A DNA stretch of 64,000 bases, taken from contig JACKDN010000018.1 in NCBI GenBank assembly GCA_020633465.1, positions 1 through 64,000 on the forward strand, given 5' to 3'. The DNA is from Myxococcales bacterium. Its GTDB lineage: Bacteria; Myxococcota_A; Bradymonadia; UBA7976; UBA1532. The translations under genes were made by a program, and so were the position numbers. The notes beneath the pieces are model-generated. The model was given only the letters and a program-made list of their open reading frames with translations. It had not been told where the DNA came from and ran no database searches. Positions 24,706 through 35,987 of this stretch are shown here, in pieces (positions within the stretch are counted from its first letter, which is position 1; each line of letters begins with the position of its first letter).

Positions 24706-25047
24706 ATGTCCGAGGGCCGCCGCCGTTTCGGGCGATTCGCGTGTCAGCTGCCGGTCGATCTGGTGGTCGGGGGCGACACCCAGTCGACCCACACCATCAA
24801 CCTCAGCCTGGGCGGGATGCTGGTGGGTACGGATCTCGAGGCCCCCTTCGGCGCCGAGGTGGAGTTCCGCCTGCACGTGCCCAAGCCCGCCCACGTCGTG
24901 CAGGCGCGCGGCACGGTCATGTGGGCCAGCGGCGAGGGCAAGCCGGCGCTCGGCGTGGCCTTCGACGCCCTGCGCCCCTTGGACGTCTGGGCCCTGCTGC
25001 GCTACTTCAGCGAGGTGGGTGAGGCCGCCGAGGCCCCGGTGCTCTGA
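24706..25047 (+). CDS. PilZ domain protein (c-di-GMP receptor)
   Basis: 113 residues forming a single PilZ domain. The c-di-GMP binding signature is present: an RRRFGR arginine cluster at residues 5-10 standing for RxxxR, and NLSLGGM for (D/N)xSxxG. The later strand LGVAFDALRPLDVWALLRYF is typical of the domain. ATG 24706 with GAGGAGGGA just upstream is chosen over the longer frame beginning at 24646. It is a stand-alone gene between divergent and convergent Cys-rich protein genes. It probably acts as a small adaptor responding to c-di-GMP; the target is not known. Confidence 0.9.
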   Translation: MSEGRRRFGRFACQLPVDLVVGGDTQSTHTINLSLGGMLVGTDLEAPFGAEVEFRLHVPKPAHVVQARGTVMWASGEGKPALGVAFDALRPLDVWALLRYFSEVGEAAEAPVL

Positions 25048-25104
25048 TCGGGTGAGCCTGGGGGCGCGACCGGCTGCGCCCGGCGGCCCCGTCCGCGGGC
25101 CGGC

Positions 25105-27837
25105 TCAGCGCGGCCGGCGCCGCCGCACCAGGCCCAACAGCACCAACGCCAGCCAGGGCAGGGCGCCGGCCGGCCGGTCGGCGGCCACGTCGCAGTCGCA
25201 CCCTTCCTCCGGATCGGTCAGCGCGCCCGCGTCGGCGCCGCCGCCACCACCCGTGCTCGCGTCCGGGGCGGGCACGAAGCCCCCGTCGCGCATCGGATCC
25301 GGCGGGTCGGCCGCGTCGACCGTCGGCGTCACGTCCCCGTCGCCCTCGGGCATCATGGGCCCGCCGTCCGTCGCCGGGCCGACGCCGCCGTCGGTGCCGG
25401 GCGCCACGCCGCCGTCTTCGCGCGGCGGCGGGGGCGGCATGTAGTTCTCGTCCAGCACGCACTGCGCGACCGCGTCGACGAACACGCAGGTCTGGCCCAG
25501 CGGGCAGCGCACGCCGATGCAGGGGTCGCTGATGCAGCGGCCGTCGTTGCACTGCTGGCCGAACGGGCAGTTCACCCCCTGGCAGGGATCGTTGATGCAG
25601 GCCCCGTTGACGCACACCTTGCCGTCCTCGCACTGCACGCCCCCGCAGGGGTCGGCGGCGCAGACGCCGTCGACGCACACCTCGTCGAGGGCGCAGGCGA
25701 CCGTGGCGCAGCTGACCACGCACTGCCCGGCCCGGCAGAACTCACCCGCGCCGCACTGCACCCCGGTGCAGGGATCGGCCGTGCAGGCGTTCTCGATGCA
25801 CAGCTCGCCGTCCGGACAGCCGAGCGCGTAGCAGCTGTCGGGCACGCACTCGCCCAGGTGGCACACGCGGCCGCCGTCGCAGTTCGTGTCGGCGCAGGGA
25901 TCGGCGCAGCGCCCCGAGATCGCGTCGCAGACCTCGCCCGCCGCGCAGGGCTCGTGCTCGCAGCGCAGGATGCAGGCGCCCATCACGCAGATCTCGTTGT
26001 CGGGGCACTCGAAGTTGACGCAGGGATCGGCGCAGCGGCCGGCGCGGCACAGGTCGGGGCACTCGGGATCCTCGTCCACGGTGCCGTCGCAGTCGTCGTC
26101 TTCGCCGTTGCAGACGTCCTGCGCCACGTCGCCGCACAGGCCGCAGCCGTTGCGCAGGTTCTCGTCGATGCGGCCGTCGCAGTCGTCGTCGATGCCGTCG
26201 CAGGCCGACTCCTGCTCGGGCGGGCTGTGCATCGGCTCGCACGTCAAGACGCCCTCCACGCAGGTGGGCTCGCCCGGCGCGCAGGCGCCCGGACGCCCGG
26301 TCACGCAGGCGGGCTCGCCCGCGCCGATCGACTCGTCGGCGCGGCCGTCGCAGTCGTTGTCCAGCCCGTCGCACACCTCGGGGCTCTGCGGGACGATCGG
26401 GCGGCACACGACGCCGCCCCCCGGATCGCAGACCCGGACGCCGTCGGTGCACACGCCCGGCAGGCCGGTGGCGCAGTCCTCGCCGGTGCCGTCGATGCCC
26501 TCGTCGATGATGCCGTCGCAGTCGTTGTCGTCCCCGTCGCAGGCCTCGTCCGCCACCTCGACGTTCTGCACGCAGGCCAGCTGGCGGTTGCGGCACACCC
26601 GCCGCCCGGGGGCGCAGGCGCCGGGGCGGCCGGTCTCGCACGCCTCACCGGCGCCGGGCACGTCCTCGTCGGTGGTGCCGTCGCAGTCGTTGTCGATGTT
26701 GTCGCAGCGCTCGGGGCGCGGCTCGCAGATCTGGCACACGTCGCCCCGGCCGTCGCCGTCCTCGTCGGCCTGATCGGGGTTGGCGTCGGCCGGGCAGTTG
26801 TCGCAGGGATCGCCCACGCCGTCGCCGTCGATGTCCAGCTGCTCCGGGTTGGGCACCTCGGGGCAGTTGTCCTGCGGCACGCACACGCCGTCGGCGTCCT
26901 CGTCGCTGCAGGCCAGGGCGAAGCCCCACTTCAGGCTGTAGCACACCGCCGGGCTCATCTCGTCGGGCTCCAGCGGGCCCACGTCGAAGCGCAGCGACAG
27001 CGTCACGTCGTAGCCGTCGTCGGTGACCAGATCGCCGTTGCGATCGGTGTTCCCGCCCTCCATGTCGGTGATGCCGTTGCGCAGGGGCTCGCACCCGTTG
27101 CGCGTGTTGCCGATGCGCCGCCGGCTCTCGCTGAACTCGCCCAGCTCCCAGCCGGTCAGGAAGCGATCCTCGGGATCGCCGCCGAACAGCGCCAGCTGCG
27201 AGGTGGGCTCGTTGGGATCGTCACCCGCGTCGAACTCGTAGATGTTGCGCGGGATGCCGACCGACGTGCCGCCGAAGTCGTTGTTGAAGGTGCCGACGAA
27301 GAACAGATCGCCGTCGACGTAGGGGATCAGCGCCAGCTCGTCCAGCCGCTGCTCGGTGTTGTTGGTGAAGGTGTAGCACTGCGTGATGCGGTTGCACTCG
27401 AAGGTGGCCACGAGCTCCACCCCGACGCCGTTCACCTGGTACCGGCTGGTCATCCGGTTGCCGTCGGCGTCCGCCACCGCCTGCACGCCGTCGCCGATGC
27501 GCCCCGCCTCGAGCCAGCTGCCGACGCTGGCGCCGGCCTGCGTCTGGCAGAGGAAGGGCATGCTCTCGAACACCGTGCCGCGCGCGCCGCGATCCGGCTC
27601 GTCGTTGGCCGGGTCGAAGGTCGCGTTCTGCCCGATGCGCGTGTTGCTGCCGAAGCCGCCGAACACGTCGAGGCCCATCTGCAGCACGCCGGTCTGGGCC
27701 CGGTTGCAGGCCGGCCCGGTCTCGAAGCGCTGGAAGCCGCCCTCGACGGGCGCCGCCCCCGCTGGTGCGGCGGCGCACACGAGCGCCACCACCGCCGGGA
27801 TCGAGCCCGCTGCCCACGAAGTGCGTCCCCGGATCAT
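25105..27837 (-). CDS. Secreted MopE/TSP3 Cys-rich repeat protein with MYXO-CTERM tail
   Basis: 910 residues. Signal peptide (MIRGRTSWAAGSIPAVVALVCAAAPAGA), then a beta-rich region of about 290 residues without clear homology (VFGGFGSNTRIGQ, CYTFTNNTEQRLDELALIPYVDGDL). Then come thrombospondin type 3-like calcium repeats (DADGVCVPQDNCPEVPNPEQ, DIDGDGVGDPCDNCP), five MopE-like CDNIDNDCDGTTDED motifs, and a run of Cys-rich 'CVGVQC..GxxCxNGxC' units. An Asp/Gly/Pro-rich spacer leads to a MYXO-CTERM tail (GCDCDV, hydrophobic LPWLALVLLGL, VRRRRPR). It is probably a large cell-surface or outer-membrane-vesicle protein. ATG 27837 has a purine-rich GGGGAAGAG upstream. Convergent with the PilZ gene. 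Confidence 0.88.
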   Translation of the reverse strand: MIRGRTSWAAGSIPAVVALVCAAAPAGAAPVEGGFQRFETGPACNRAQTGVLQMGLDVFGGFGSNTRIGQNATFDPANDEPDRGARGTVFESMPFLCQTQAGASVGSWLEAGRIGDGVQAVADADGNRMTSRYQVNGVGVELVATFECNRITQCYTFTNNTEQRLDELALIPYVDGDLFFVGTFNNDFGGTSVGIPRNIYEFDAGDDPNEPTSQLALFGGDPEDRFLTGWELGEFSESRRRIGNTRNGCEPLRNGITDMEGGNTDRNGDLVTDDGYDVTLSLRFDVGPLEPDEMSPAVCYSLKWGFALACSDEDADGVCVPQDNCPEVPNPEQLDIDGDGVGDPCDNCPADANPDQADEDGDGRGDVCQICEPRPERCDNIDNDCDGTTDEDVPGAGEACETGRPGACAPGRRVCRNRQLACVQNVEVADEACDGDDNDCDGIIDEGIDGTGEDCATGLPGVCTDGVRVCDPGGGVVCRPIVPQSPEVCDGLDNDCDGRADESIGAGEPACVTGRPGACAPGEPTCVEGVLTCEPMHSPPEQESACDGIDDDCDGRIDENLRNGCGLCGDVAQDVCNGEDDDCDGTVDEDPECPDLCRAGRCADPCVNFECPDNEICVMGACILRCEHEPCAAGEVCDAISGRCADPCADTNCDGGRVCHLGECVPDSCYALGCPDGELCIENACTADPCTGVQCGAGEFCRAGQCVVSCATVACALDEVCVDGVCAADPCGGVQCEDGKVCVNGACINDPCQGVNCPFGQQCNDGRCISDPCIGVRCPLGQTCVFVDAVAQCVLDENYMPPPPPREDGGVAPGTDGGVGPATDGGPMMPEGDGDVTPTVDAADPPDPMRDGGFVPAPDASTGGGGGADAGALTDPEEGCDCDVAADRPAGALPWLALVLLGLVRRRRPR

Positions 27838-27917
27838 CCTCTTCCCCCGTCCCGAGTTGGCGTTGCCCCCACATGGCCAGCGCCTCGCCCCAGATTGGGG
27901 GCGCGCGGCACACCGCG

Positions 27918-30833
<2,916 letters not shown>

Positions 30834-30841
30834 GGCCCGGT

Positions 30842-30870
30842 AAGATGCACGGCGGGGCAAGGGGTTGCAA
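30842..30870 (-). promoter_or_regulatory. Candidate uvrA promoter (leaderless)
   Basis: Minus strand TTGCAA (30865-30870), 17-bp spacer, CATCTT (30842-30847), then 8 nt to the uvrA ATG. No LexA-type operator could be recognised in the divergent gap. Confidence 0.4.
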
Positions 30871-30898
30871 GGGCATGGTCGGCGGGGCCGCAGGGGAC

Positions 30899-30904
30899 TA
30901 GACT
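30899..30904 (+). promoter_or_regulatory. Candidate -10 element of mpl (leaderless)
   Basis: TAGACT ends 7 nt before ATG 30912. The -35 at 17-bp spacing is a weak TGGTCG. No ribosome binding site lies between them. Confidence 0.4.
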
Positions 30905-30911
30905 GCGCGCG

Positions 30912-32378
30912 ATGACCAAGCCAAATCAGCCGTGGTTCGTGCGGCGCCCGTTGCCCGCGGGCGTCGCGAAGGTGCACCTCGTCGGCATCGCCGGCGCCGG
31001 CATGGGGGCCTTCGCCTGCATGCTGCAGGAGGCGGGCTACACCGTCCGGGGCAGCGACCAGAACGTGTACCCGCCGATGAGCGACGTGCTGCGCGCCCGC
31101 GACATCGCGTGGTTCGAGGGGTGGGCGGCCGCGCACCTCGACTGGGGGCCGGATCTCGTCGTCATCGGCAACGTCTGCCGGCGCGACAACCCGGAGGCGG
31201 TCGCCGCCGAGGCGCGGGGCATCGCCGCGGTGTCGTTCCCGCAGGCCTTCGGCGATCTGTTCCTCGAGGGGCGCGTGCCCGTCGTCATCGCCGGCACGCA
31301 CGGCAAGACGACCACCACCAGCCTCACCACCTGGCTGCTGCACGGCGCCGGCGCGCGGCCCGGCATGTTGGTGGGCGGCGTGCACCGCAACTTCGACGCC
31401 GCGTACCTGCTGCAGGGCGGGGCGGGGGATCCCTTCGTGGTCGAGGGCGACGAGTACGACACCGCCTACTTCGACAAGGGCCCGAAGTTCCTGCACTACC
31501 GGCCGGCGATCTGCGTGCTGAACAACATCGAGTTCGATCACGCGGACATCTACGACGACCTCGACGAGATCATCGAGAACTTCGACCGGCTGATGGATCT
31601 GCTCGGGCCCGAGACGGTGCTGCTGGCCAACCTCGACGATCCCCTCGTGATGCAGCGCGCGGCGCGCGCCGGCGGGCGCGTCGTGACCTACGGCTTCGGC
31701 GCCGACGCGACGCTGCGGGCGACCGACGTGCAGCCCGACGCCGACGGCTGCACCTTCACCTTCCACCGCCCGGGCGCGGCGCCCTTGGCCGTGCGCTCGC
31801 CGCTGGCCGGGCGGCACAACGTCTGGAACACCCTCGCGGCGTTCGGCGTGGCGCTGGAGTGCGGGCTCGATCCGGCGCAGCTGCTCGCGCCGCTGGCCAC
31901 CTTCGCCGGCGTGAAGAAGCGGCAGGAGGAGAAGGGCGAGGCCGACGGCGTGCTGGTGATCGACGACTACGCCCACCACCCGACGGCCATCCGCGAGACG
32001 GTGGCCGCCCTGCGCGCCCGCTACCCCGGGCGCCGCCTCTGGGCCGTCTACGAACCGAAGAGCAACACCGCCCGCCGCAACGTGCACCAGCAGGACTACG
32101 CCACCGCCTTCGACGCGGCCGATCGCGTGGTGCTGGCGCGCCCGTTCGTGAAGCAGGACAAGCTGGCGGCGGACGAGAAGCTCGACGTCGATCGGCTGGT
32201 CGCCGACATCGGCGCGCGCGGCGTCGAGGCCACCTACCGGGCCGACGTCGACGACGCGCTCGCGTACCTCGTCGAGCAGGTGCGCCCGGGGGACGTCGTG
32301 GTGTTCATGTCGGCCAGCGGGTTCGGCGGCATCCACGACCGCCTGCTGGCGGCGCTGCGGGCGCGCGGCCCCGCCTGA
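30912..32378 (+). CDS. mpl: UDP-MurNAc:tripeptide ligase Mpl (peptidoglycan recycling)
   Basis: 488 residues of the Mur ligase family. The N-terminal Rossmann block is HLVGIAGAGMGAFACMLQEAGYTVRGSD, followed by the Mpl-typical NVYPPMSDVL. The ATP loop is GTHGKTTTTS and the central block VVEGDEYDTAYFDKGPKF is also Mpl-like; MurC has a different sequence at this point. The C-terminal domain contains DDYAHHPTAIRET and YEPKSNTARRNVHQ. Mpl attaches recycled murein tripeptide to UDP-MurNAc. E. coli Mpl is 457 residues. The mpl-type 'NVYPPMS' and 'YDTA-FFDK' signatures separate it from MurC. Convergent with the methyltransferase gene (3-bp gap). Confidence 0.92.
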   Translation: MTKPNQPWFVRRPLPAGVAKVHLVGIAGAGMGAFACMLQEAGYTVRGSDQNVYPPMSDVLRARDIAWFEGWAAAHLDWGPDLVVIGNVCRRDNPEAVAAEARGIAAVSFPQAFGDLFLEGRVPVVIAGTHGKTTTTSLTTWLLHGAGARPGMLVGGVHRNFDAAYLLQGGAGDPFVVEGDEYDTAYFDKGPKFLHYRPAICVLNNIEFDHADIYDDLDEIIENFDRLMDLLGPETVLLANLDDPLVMQRAARAGGRVVTYGFGADATLRATDVQPDADGCTFTFHRPGAAPLAVRSPLAGRHNVWNTLAAFGVALECGLDPAQLLAPLATFAGVKKRQEEKGEADGVLVIDDYAHHPTAIRETVAALRARYPGRRLWAVYEPKSNTARRNVHQQDYATAFDAADRVVLARPFVKQDKLAADEKLDVDRLVADIGARGVEATYRADVDDALAYLVEQVRPGDVVVFMSASGFGGIHDRLLAALRARGPA

Positions 32379-32381
32379 GGG

Positions 32382-33533
32382 TCAGGGCTTGCGGGGCTTC
32401 TTGCGCACCCGCACGGTCTTCCGTCGCCGGCTGGCGGGCGCGGCCGGCAGGGCCCCGCGCACGTCGTCGGCCTCGGCCAGCAGCGCCGGATCGGTCACGC
32501 CCAACCCGTCGAAGCGCGCCAGCGCGCGCCGCGCCTCTTCGGGCCGGTCGGCCGCCTCGGCCGTCTTCGCGCGGTACAGCCACGCGATGGGCTCGTCGGG
32601 CAGCACCTCGGTCAGCGCCTCGAAGATGACCAGCGCGCCGGCCGCGTCGCCGCGCTCCAGCCGCAGGGCGGCCCACTGCACGTAGGCCTCGGGCCGTGTC
32701 CGGTCGGTCTGCACGGCCTGCTCGAGCACCCGCTCGCCTTCGTCGGCCTCGCCGCGCTCGCAGTGCTTCACCGCCAGGTACAGCAGCAGGCCGTACTCGA
32801 GGTCGCGCTCACCCTCGCTCGAGTCCTCGTCGGCGGGGCGCTCGAGCGCGCCGCCGCCCGCGGACGCCTCGGCGACCTTCTGCACGTTCACCCAGACGGG
32901 CTTCAGGTTCAGGACGGGATCGGTGTAGTCGATGTCGGTGACGGCCTCGACCCGGAAGCCCGCCTCGCGGTTCAGCGCGCTGAAGGCGTCGTGGTCGTAC
33001 ACGCGGATGTTCAGGGTGTCGTTGTCGGCGTGACCGCGCGCCTCCGGGCCCACCCAGAACTGGTAGCGGAACCAGCCCCCCGGCTTCAGCACGCGGTTCA
33101 CCTCGTAGAAGTACGCGCGCACGACGTCCGGGGGCAGGTGGGGCAGCACCGAGTAGCTGAAGACGAGGTCGAAGGCGGCGTCGCCGAAGTCGCTCAGATC
33201 GGCGCCCGAGTTCGCCTGGAAGCGCAGCCCCTCGGTCTCGGGGTGCAGCGTGCGGGCCTCGTCGATCATCGCCGGGCTGACGTCGACGCCGATCACCTCG
33301 GCGAAGTGGCCGACCAGGCGGGCCGTCATCCGCCCGATGCCGCAGCCCAGATCGAGCACGCGGGCGTCGGCCCCCACGCGCCCCTCGAGCCCGTCCAGCA
33401 ACGCCTGGGCGTCGCGCGCGCCGCTCTCGAGGTAGCTGGCCTCGTCGGCCTCCTCGGTGGCCGCCACCCAGTAGCGGGGGTCGACGCGCGCCCGGCGATC
33501 CCAGTCGCGCCGCATCTTCTCGCGGATGTCCAT
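32382..33533 (-). CDS. SAM-dependent methyltransferase fused to a TPR-like C-terminal region
   Basis: 383 residues. The N-terminal class I methyltransferase domain has the SAM-binding motif VLDLGCGIGRMTARL (about residues 55-70), the acidic loop after VIGVDVSP, and motif post-I FDLVFSYSVLPHLP, as in the Methyltransf_11/25 families. From about residue 245 it is helical and TPR-like (GEADEGERVLEQAVQTDRTRPEAYVQ, GDAAGALVIFEALTEVLPDEPIAWL), ending in a basic Lys/Arg tail. The substrate is unknown. ATG 33533 is preferred to the in-frame ATG at 33545 because a TATGCT -10 occupies 33541-33546, leaving a leaderless start at 33533. Confidence 0.82.
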   Translation of the reverse strand: MDIREKMRRDWDRRARVDPRYWVAATEEADEASYLESGARDAQALLDGLEGRVGADARVLDLGCGIGRMTARLVGHFAEVIGVDVSPAMIDEARTLHPETEGLRFQANSGADLSDFGDAAFDLVFSYSVLPHLPPDVVRAYFYEVNRVLKPGGWFRYQFWVGPEARGHADNDTLNIRVYDHDAFSALNREAGFRVEAVTDIDYTDPVLNLKPVWVNVQKVAEASAGGGALERPADEDSSEGERDLEYGLLLYLAVKHCERGEADEGERVLEQAVQTDRTRPEAYVQWAALRLERGDAAGALVIFEALTEVLPDEPIAWLYRAKTAEAADRPEEARRALARFDGLGVTDPALLAEADDVRGALPAAPASRRRKTVRVRKKPRKP

Positions 33534-33540
33534 GCGCGCG

Positions 33541-33546
33541 AGCATA
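33541..33546 (-). promoter_or_regulatory. Candidate -10 element of the methyltransferase gene (leaderless)
   Basis: TATGCT on the minus strand ends 7 nt before ATG 33533; the -35 at 17 bp is TGGCGG, a poor match. It overlaps the alternative upstream ATG, which argues against that start. Confidence 0.4.
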
Positions 33547-33669
33547 GGCGGCGCGACCGGCCGCCGCCAGAATCGAGCGCCCTCCGGGGGCCAAGGCTCT
33601 GGACGTCGCGAGGGGCGGGTGATACATGCAACCGACGTCCACACACCCCGCCAGGCGGTAAGGGCCGGC

Positions 33670-35271
33670 ATGGAAGTCCGCTTCTGGGCCGCGACCGATG
33701 TCGGTCGGACCCGCGACCACAACGAGGACAACTTCCTCGTCGACAAGAAGCTCAACCTGTTCATCGTCGCGGACGGCATGGGCGGGCACGCCGCGGGCGA
33801 GGTCGCCTCGTCGGTGGCCGTGCGCGAGGTGCGCCGGGTGCTGGCCGAGCGCCGCGACGTGGTCGAGGGCTTCGTCAACGAGGAGAGCGCCGTCGGGCGG
33901 CAGCAGCTGCTGCGCCTGATCGAGGAGGCGGTGCAGACCGCCTGCGGCCGCGTCTTCGAGCTGGCGCAGGAGAACGCCGAGCGGCGCGGCATGGGCACGA
34001 CGCTCAGCCTGCTGCTGGTCGCCGGTCGCCGCGGCTTCATCGGCCACGTGGGCGACAGCCGCATCTACCTCGCGCGCACCGGGCAGGTGCACCAGCTGAC
34101 CGAGGATCACTCGCTGATCAACGAGCTGATCAAGCGCGGCCGCCTGAAGCCCGGTGACGCCTTCGACAGCCCCTACAAGAACGCGGTGACGCGGGCGGTG
34201 GGGGTCTACGAGTCGGTCGAGGTGGACACCTTCGACTTCGACGTCCTGCCCGGGGACAACTTCCTGCTCTGCAGCGACGGCCTCAGCTGCTACATCGACG
34301 ACGAGATCACCCAGGCCTACCTCAGCGGCGAGAACATCAAGGAGATCCCCGACCGCTTCATCCGCCTCGCCAACGAGAGCGGCGGCAAGGACAACATCAC
34401 CGCCGTGGTGGTGCGCGCCGTGGCCGCCGTCGAGGAGGAGTCGAAGCGCCGCGTCACCGAGGTGCGCTACAAGCTCGACACCCTGCGCGCCATCCCGCTG
34501 TTCAAGTACCTGGGCTACAAGGGCCTGGTGAAGGTGATGAACATCACCGACAGCCGGCGGCTGAAGGCGGGCGAGGTCGTCTTCGAAGAGGGCGCGCGCG
34601 ACGACGCCTTCTTCGTCGTGCTCGAGGGCAAGGTGCGCATCACCACGGGCGGGGTGACGCTGGCCGAGCTCGGCTCGGGCAGCCACTTCGGCGAGATGGC
34701 GATGGTCGACAAGGCCCCGCGGTCGGCGACGGCCACGGTGGTCGACGACGCCAAGCTGCTGATCATCCAGCGCCAGCAGTTCTACGAGCTGATGCGCCGC
34801 GATCCGGTCATGTCGGTGAAGCTGATGTGGAGCTTCATCCAGGTGCTGAACACCCGCCTGCGCATGACGAACGCCGAGCTGATGTCGTCGCGCGAGACGA
34901 TCGACGTGCTGCGCCGCCATCAGGTGGGCGGGGTCGTGGCCGAGATGCCCGCCCTCGATCCCAACGTGGCCGCCGTGGGGGCGCTGCCGGTGGACGTCAC
35001 CGACGAGCTGATCCCCGGCTTCCTGTTCGCCGAGAGCGAGGCGGGCGGCACCGATCCGCTCCTGCGCGTCGACGCCGAGCGCGGCACCGACGGCGCGGCG
35101 GGCCAGGACGCCGAGGGGGAGGGCGCCCCGCCGCGCGCGGCGCCCCGACCGACCGCCGCCGAGCGCCCGGCGCCCGTCGAGGCGCGGCCGACATTGGCGA
35201 CGCCGCCCCCCGACGTCGGTGACGCCGACGACGACGTCGACATCGAACCCCCGGACGACGAAGCGGAGTGA
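33670..35271 (+). CDS. PP2C-type Ser/Thr phosphatase with C-terminal cyclic-nucleotide-binding domain
   Basis: 533 residues. Residues 1-260 are a PPM/PP2C phosphatase with metal-binding motifs in order: ATDVGRTRDHNEDNF, VADGMGGHAAGE, GMGTTLSLLL, GHVGDSRIYL, CSDGLSCYI, GGKDNITAVVV. Residues about 280-405 form a cNMP-binding domain (IPLFKYLG, GEVVFEEGARDDAFFVVLEGKV, GSHFGEMAMVDKAPRSATA). The GEMA...PRSATA cassette keeps the Glu and Arg that hold the cyclic phosphate. A long Pro/Ala/Asp-rich acidic tail follows. This would be a phosphatase controlled by cAMP or a related nucleotide, opposing Ser/Thr kinases such as the one at 47804. ATG 33670; the next gene's GTG overlaps the stop (GTGA). Confidence 0.9.
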   Translation: MEVRFWAATDVGRTRDHNEDNFLVDKKLNLFIVADGMGGHAAGEVASSVAVREVRRVLAERRDVVEGFVNEESAVGRQQLLRLIEEAVQTACGRVFELAQENAERRGMGTTLSLLLVAGRRGFIGHVGDSRIYLARTGQVHQLTEDHSLINELIKRGRLKPGDAFDSPYKNAVTRAVGVYESVEVDTFDFDVLPGDNFLLCSDGLSCYIDDEITQAYLSGENIKEIPDRFIRLANESGGKDNITAVVVRAVAAVEEESKRRVTEVRYKLDTLRAIPLFKYLGYKGLVKVMNITDSRRLKAGEVVFEEGARDDAFFVVLEGKVRITTGGVTLAELGSGSHFGEMAMVDKAPRSATATVVDDAKLLIIQRQQFYELMRRDPVMSVKLMWSFIQVLNTRLRMTNAELMSSRETIDVLRRHQVGGVVAEMPALDPNVAAVGALPVDVTDELIPGFLFAESEAGGTDPLLRVDAERGTDGAAGQDAEGEGAPPRAAPRPTAAERPAPVEARPTLATPPPDVGDADDDVDIEPPDDEAE

Positions 35272-35987
35272 GCCCCGTGGCGAAGCCCGAGCCCACCGCG
35301 GTCAGCGGTCGGCAGCGGCGGCTGGTGGCGTGGATCGCCGTCGCCGCGTTCGCCGTCGGCCTGGTGGTCACCATCGGCCTGACGTCGCGCCCGACGCCGC
35401 CCGAGGGGCCGCCGGGCACGCTGGTGTTCGAGGACGCCTTCGAGCGCGCGGACGTCGGCGACGACTACCGCCAGAACGAGCCCGATCCGGGCTGGCAGGC
35501 CGGCACCTGGACGATCGAGGACGGCCGGCTGAAGGCCGAGAAGATCCACAACGCCGGCCTCTGGCTGCAGCGCCCGCTGCCCGAGCAGGTGCGCATCGAG
35601 TTCGACGCGCGCGCCGAGAGCGACGAGGGCGACGTCAAGGCCGAGGTCTTCGGCGACGGCCGCACCCACCAGAGCGGCTACATCCTGATCCACGGCGGCT
35701 GGAACAACACGGTCAACACGATCGCGCGCCAGGACGAGCACGCCGAGGAGCGCAAAGAGGACAACCGCTGCCCGGAGCGGGACGGGCGCAAGATCTGCGT
35801 CGAGCGCGGCGTGGACTATCACTGGACCATCGAGCGCACCGACGGCACGGTGCGCTGGTACCTCGACGGGGCGCTCTTCCTGACCTACCCCGACGTGCAC
35901 CCGGTGCGCGGGCGGCACTTCGCCTTCAACAACTGGGAGGCGCCGGTCACCTTCGACAACCTGAAGATCTACGACCTGTCGAGGTAG
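35268..35987 (+). CDS. Membrane-anchored lectin-like (LamG/DUF1080-type) domain protein
   Basis: 239 residues. A single membrane helix near residues 19-40 (LVAWIAVAAFAVGLVVTIGLT) anchors an extracytoplasmic domain. The domain starts LVFEDAFERADVGDDY and shows the concanavalin-like jellyroll pattern of 3-keto-disaccharide-hydrolase/LamG proteins (GTWTIEDGRLKAEKI, RIEFDARAES, YHWTIERTDGTVRWYLDGALFL, NNWEAPVTFDNLKIY). No catalytic residues can be named. The GTG start overlaps the phosphatase stop (GTGA), so it is co-transcribed. Its end overlaps the convergent nitrilase gene by 19 bp. Confidence 0.75.
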   Translation: MSPVAKPEPTAVSGRQRRLVAWIAVAAFAVGLVVTIGLTSRPTPPEGPPGTLVFEDAFERADVGDDYRQNEPDPGWQAGTWTIEDGRLKAEKIHNAGLWLQRPLPEQVRIEFDARAESDEGDVKAEVFGDGRTHQSGYILIHGGWNNTVNTIARQDEHAEERKEDNRCPERDGRKICVERGVDYHWTIERTDGTVRWYLDGALFLTYPDVHPVRGRHFAFNNWEAPVTFDNLKIYDLSR

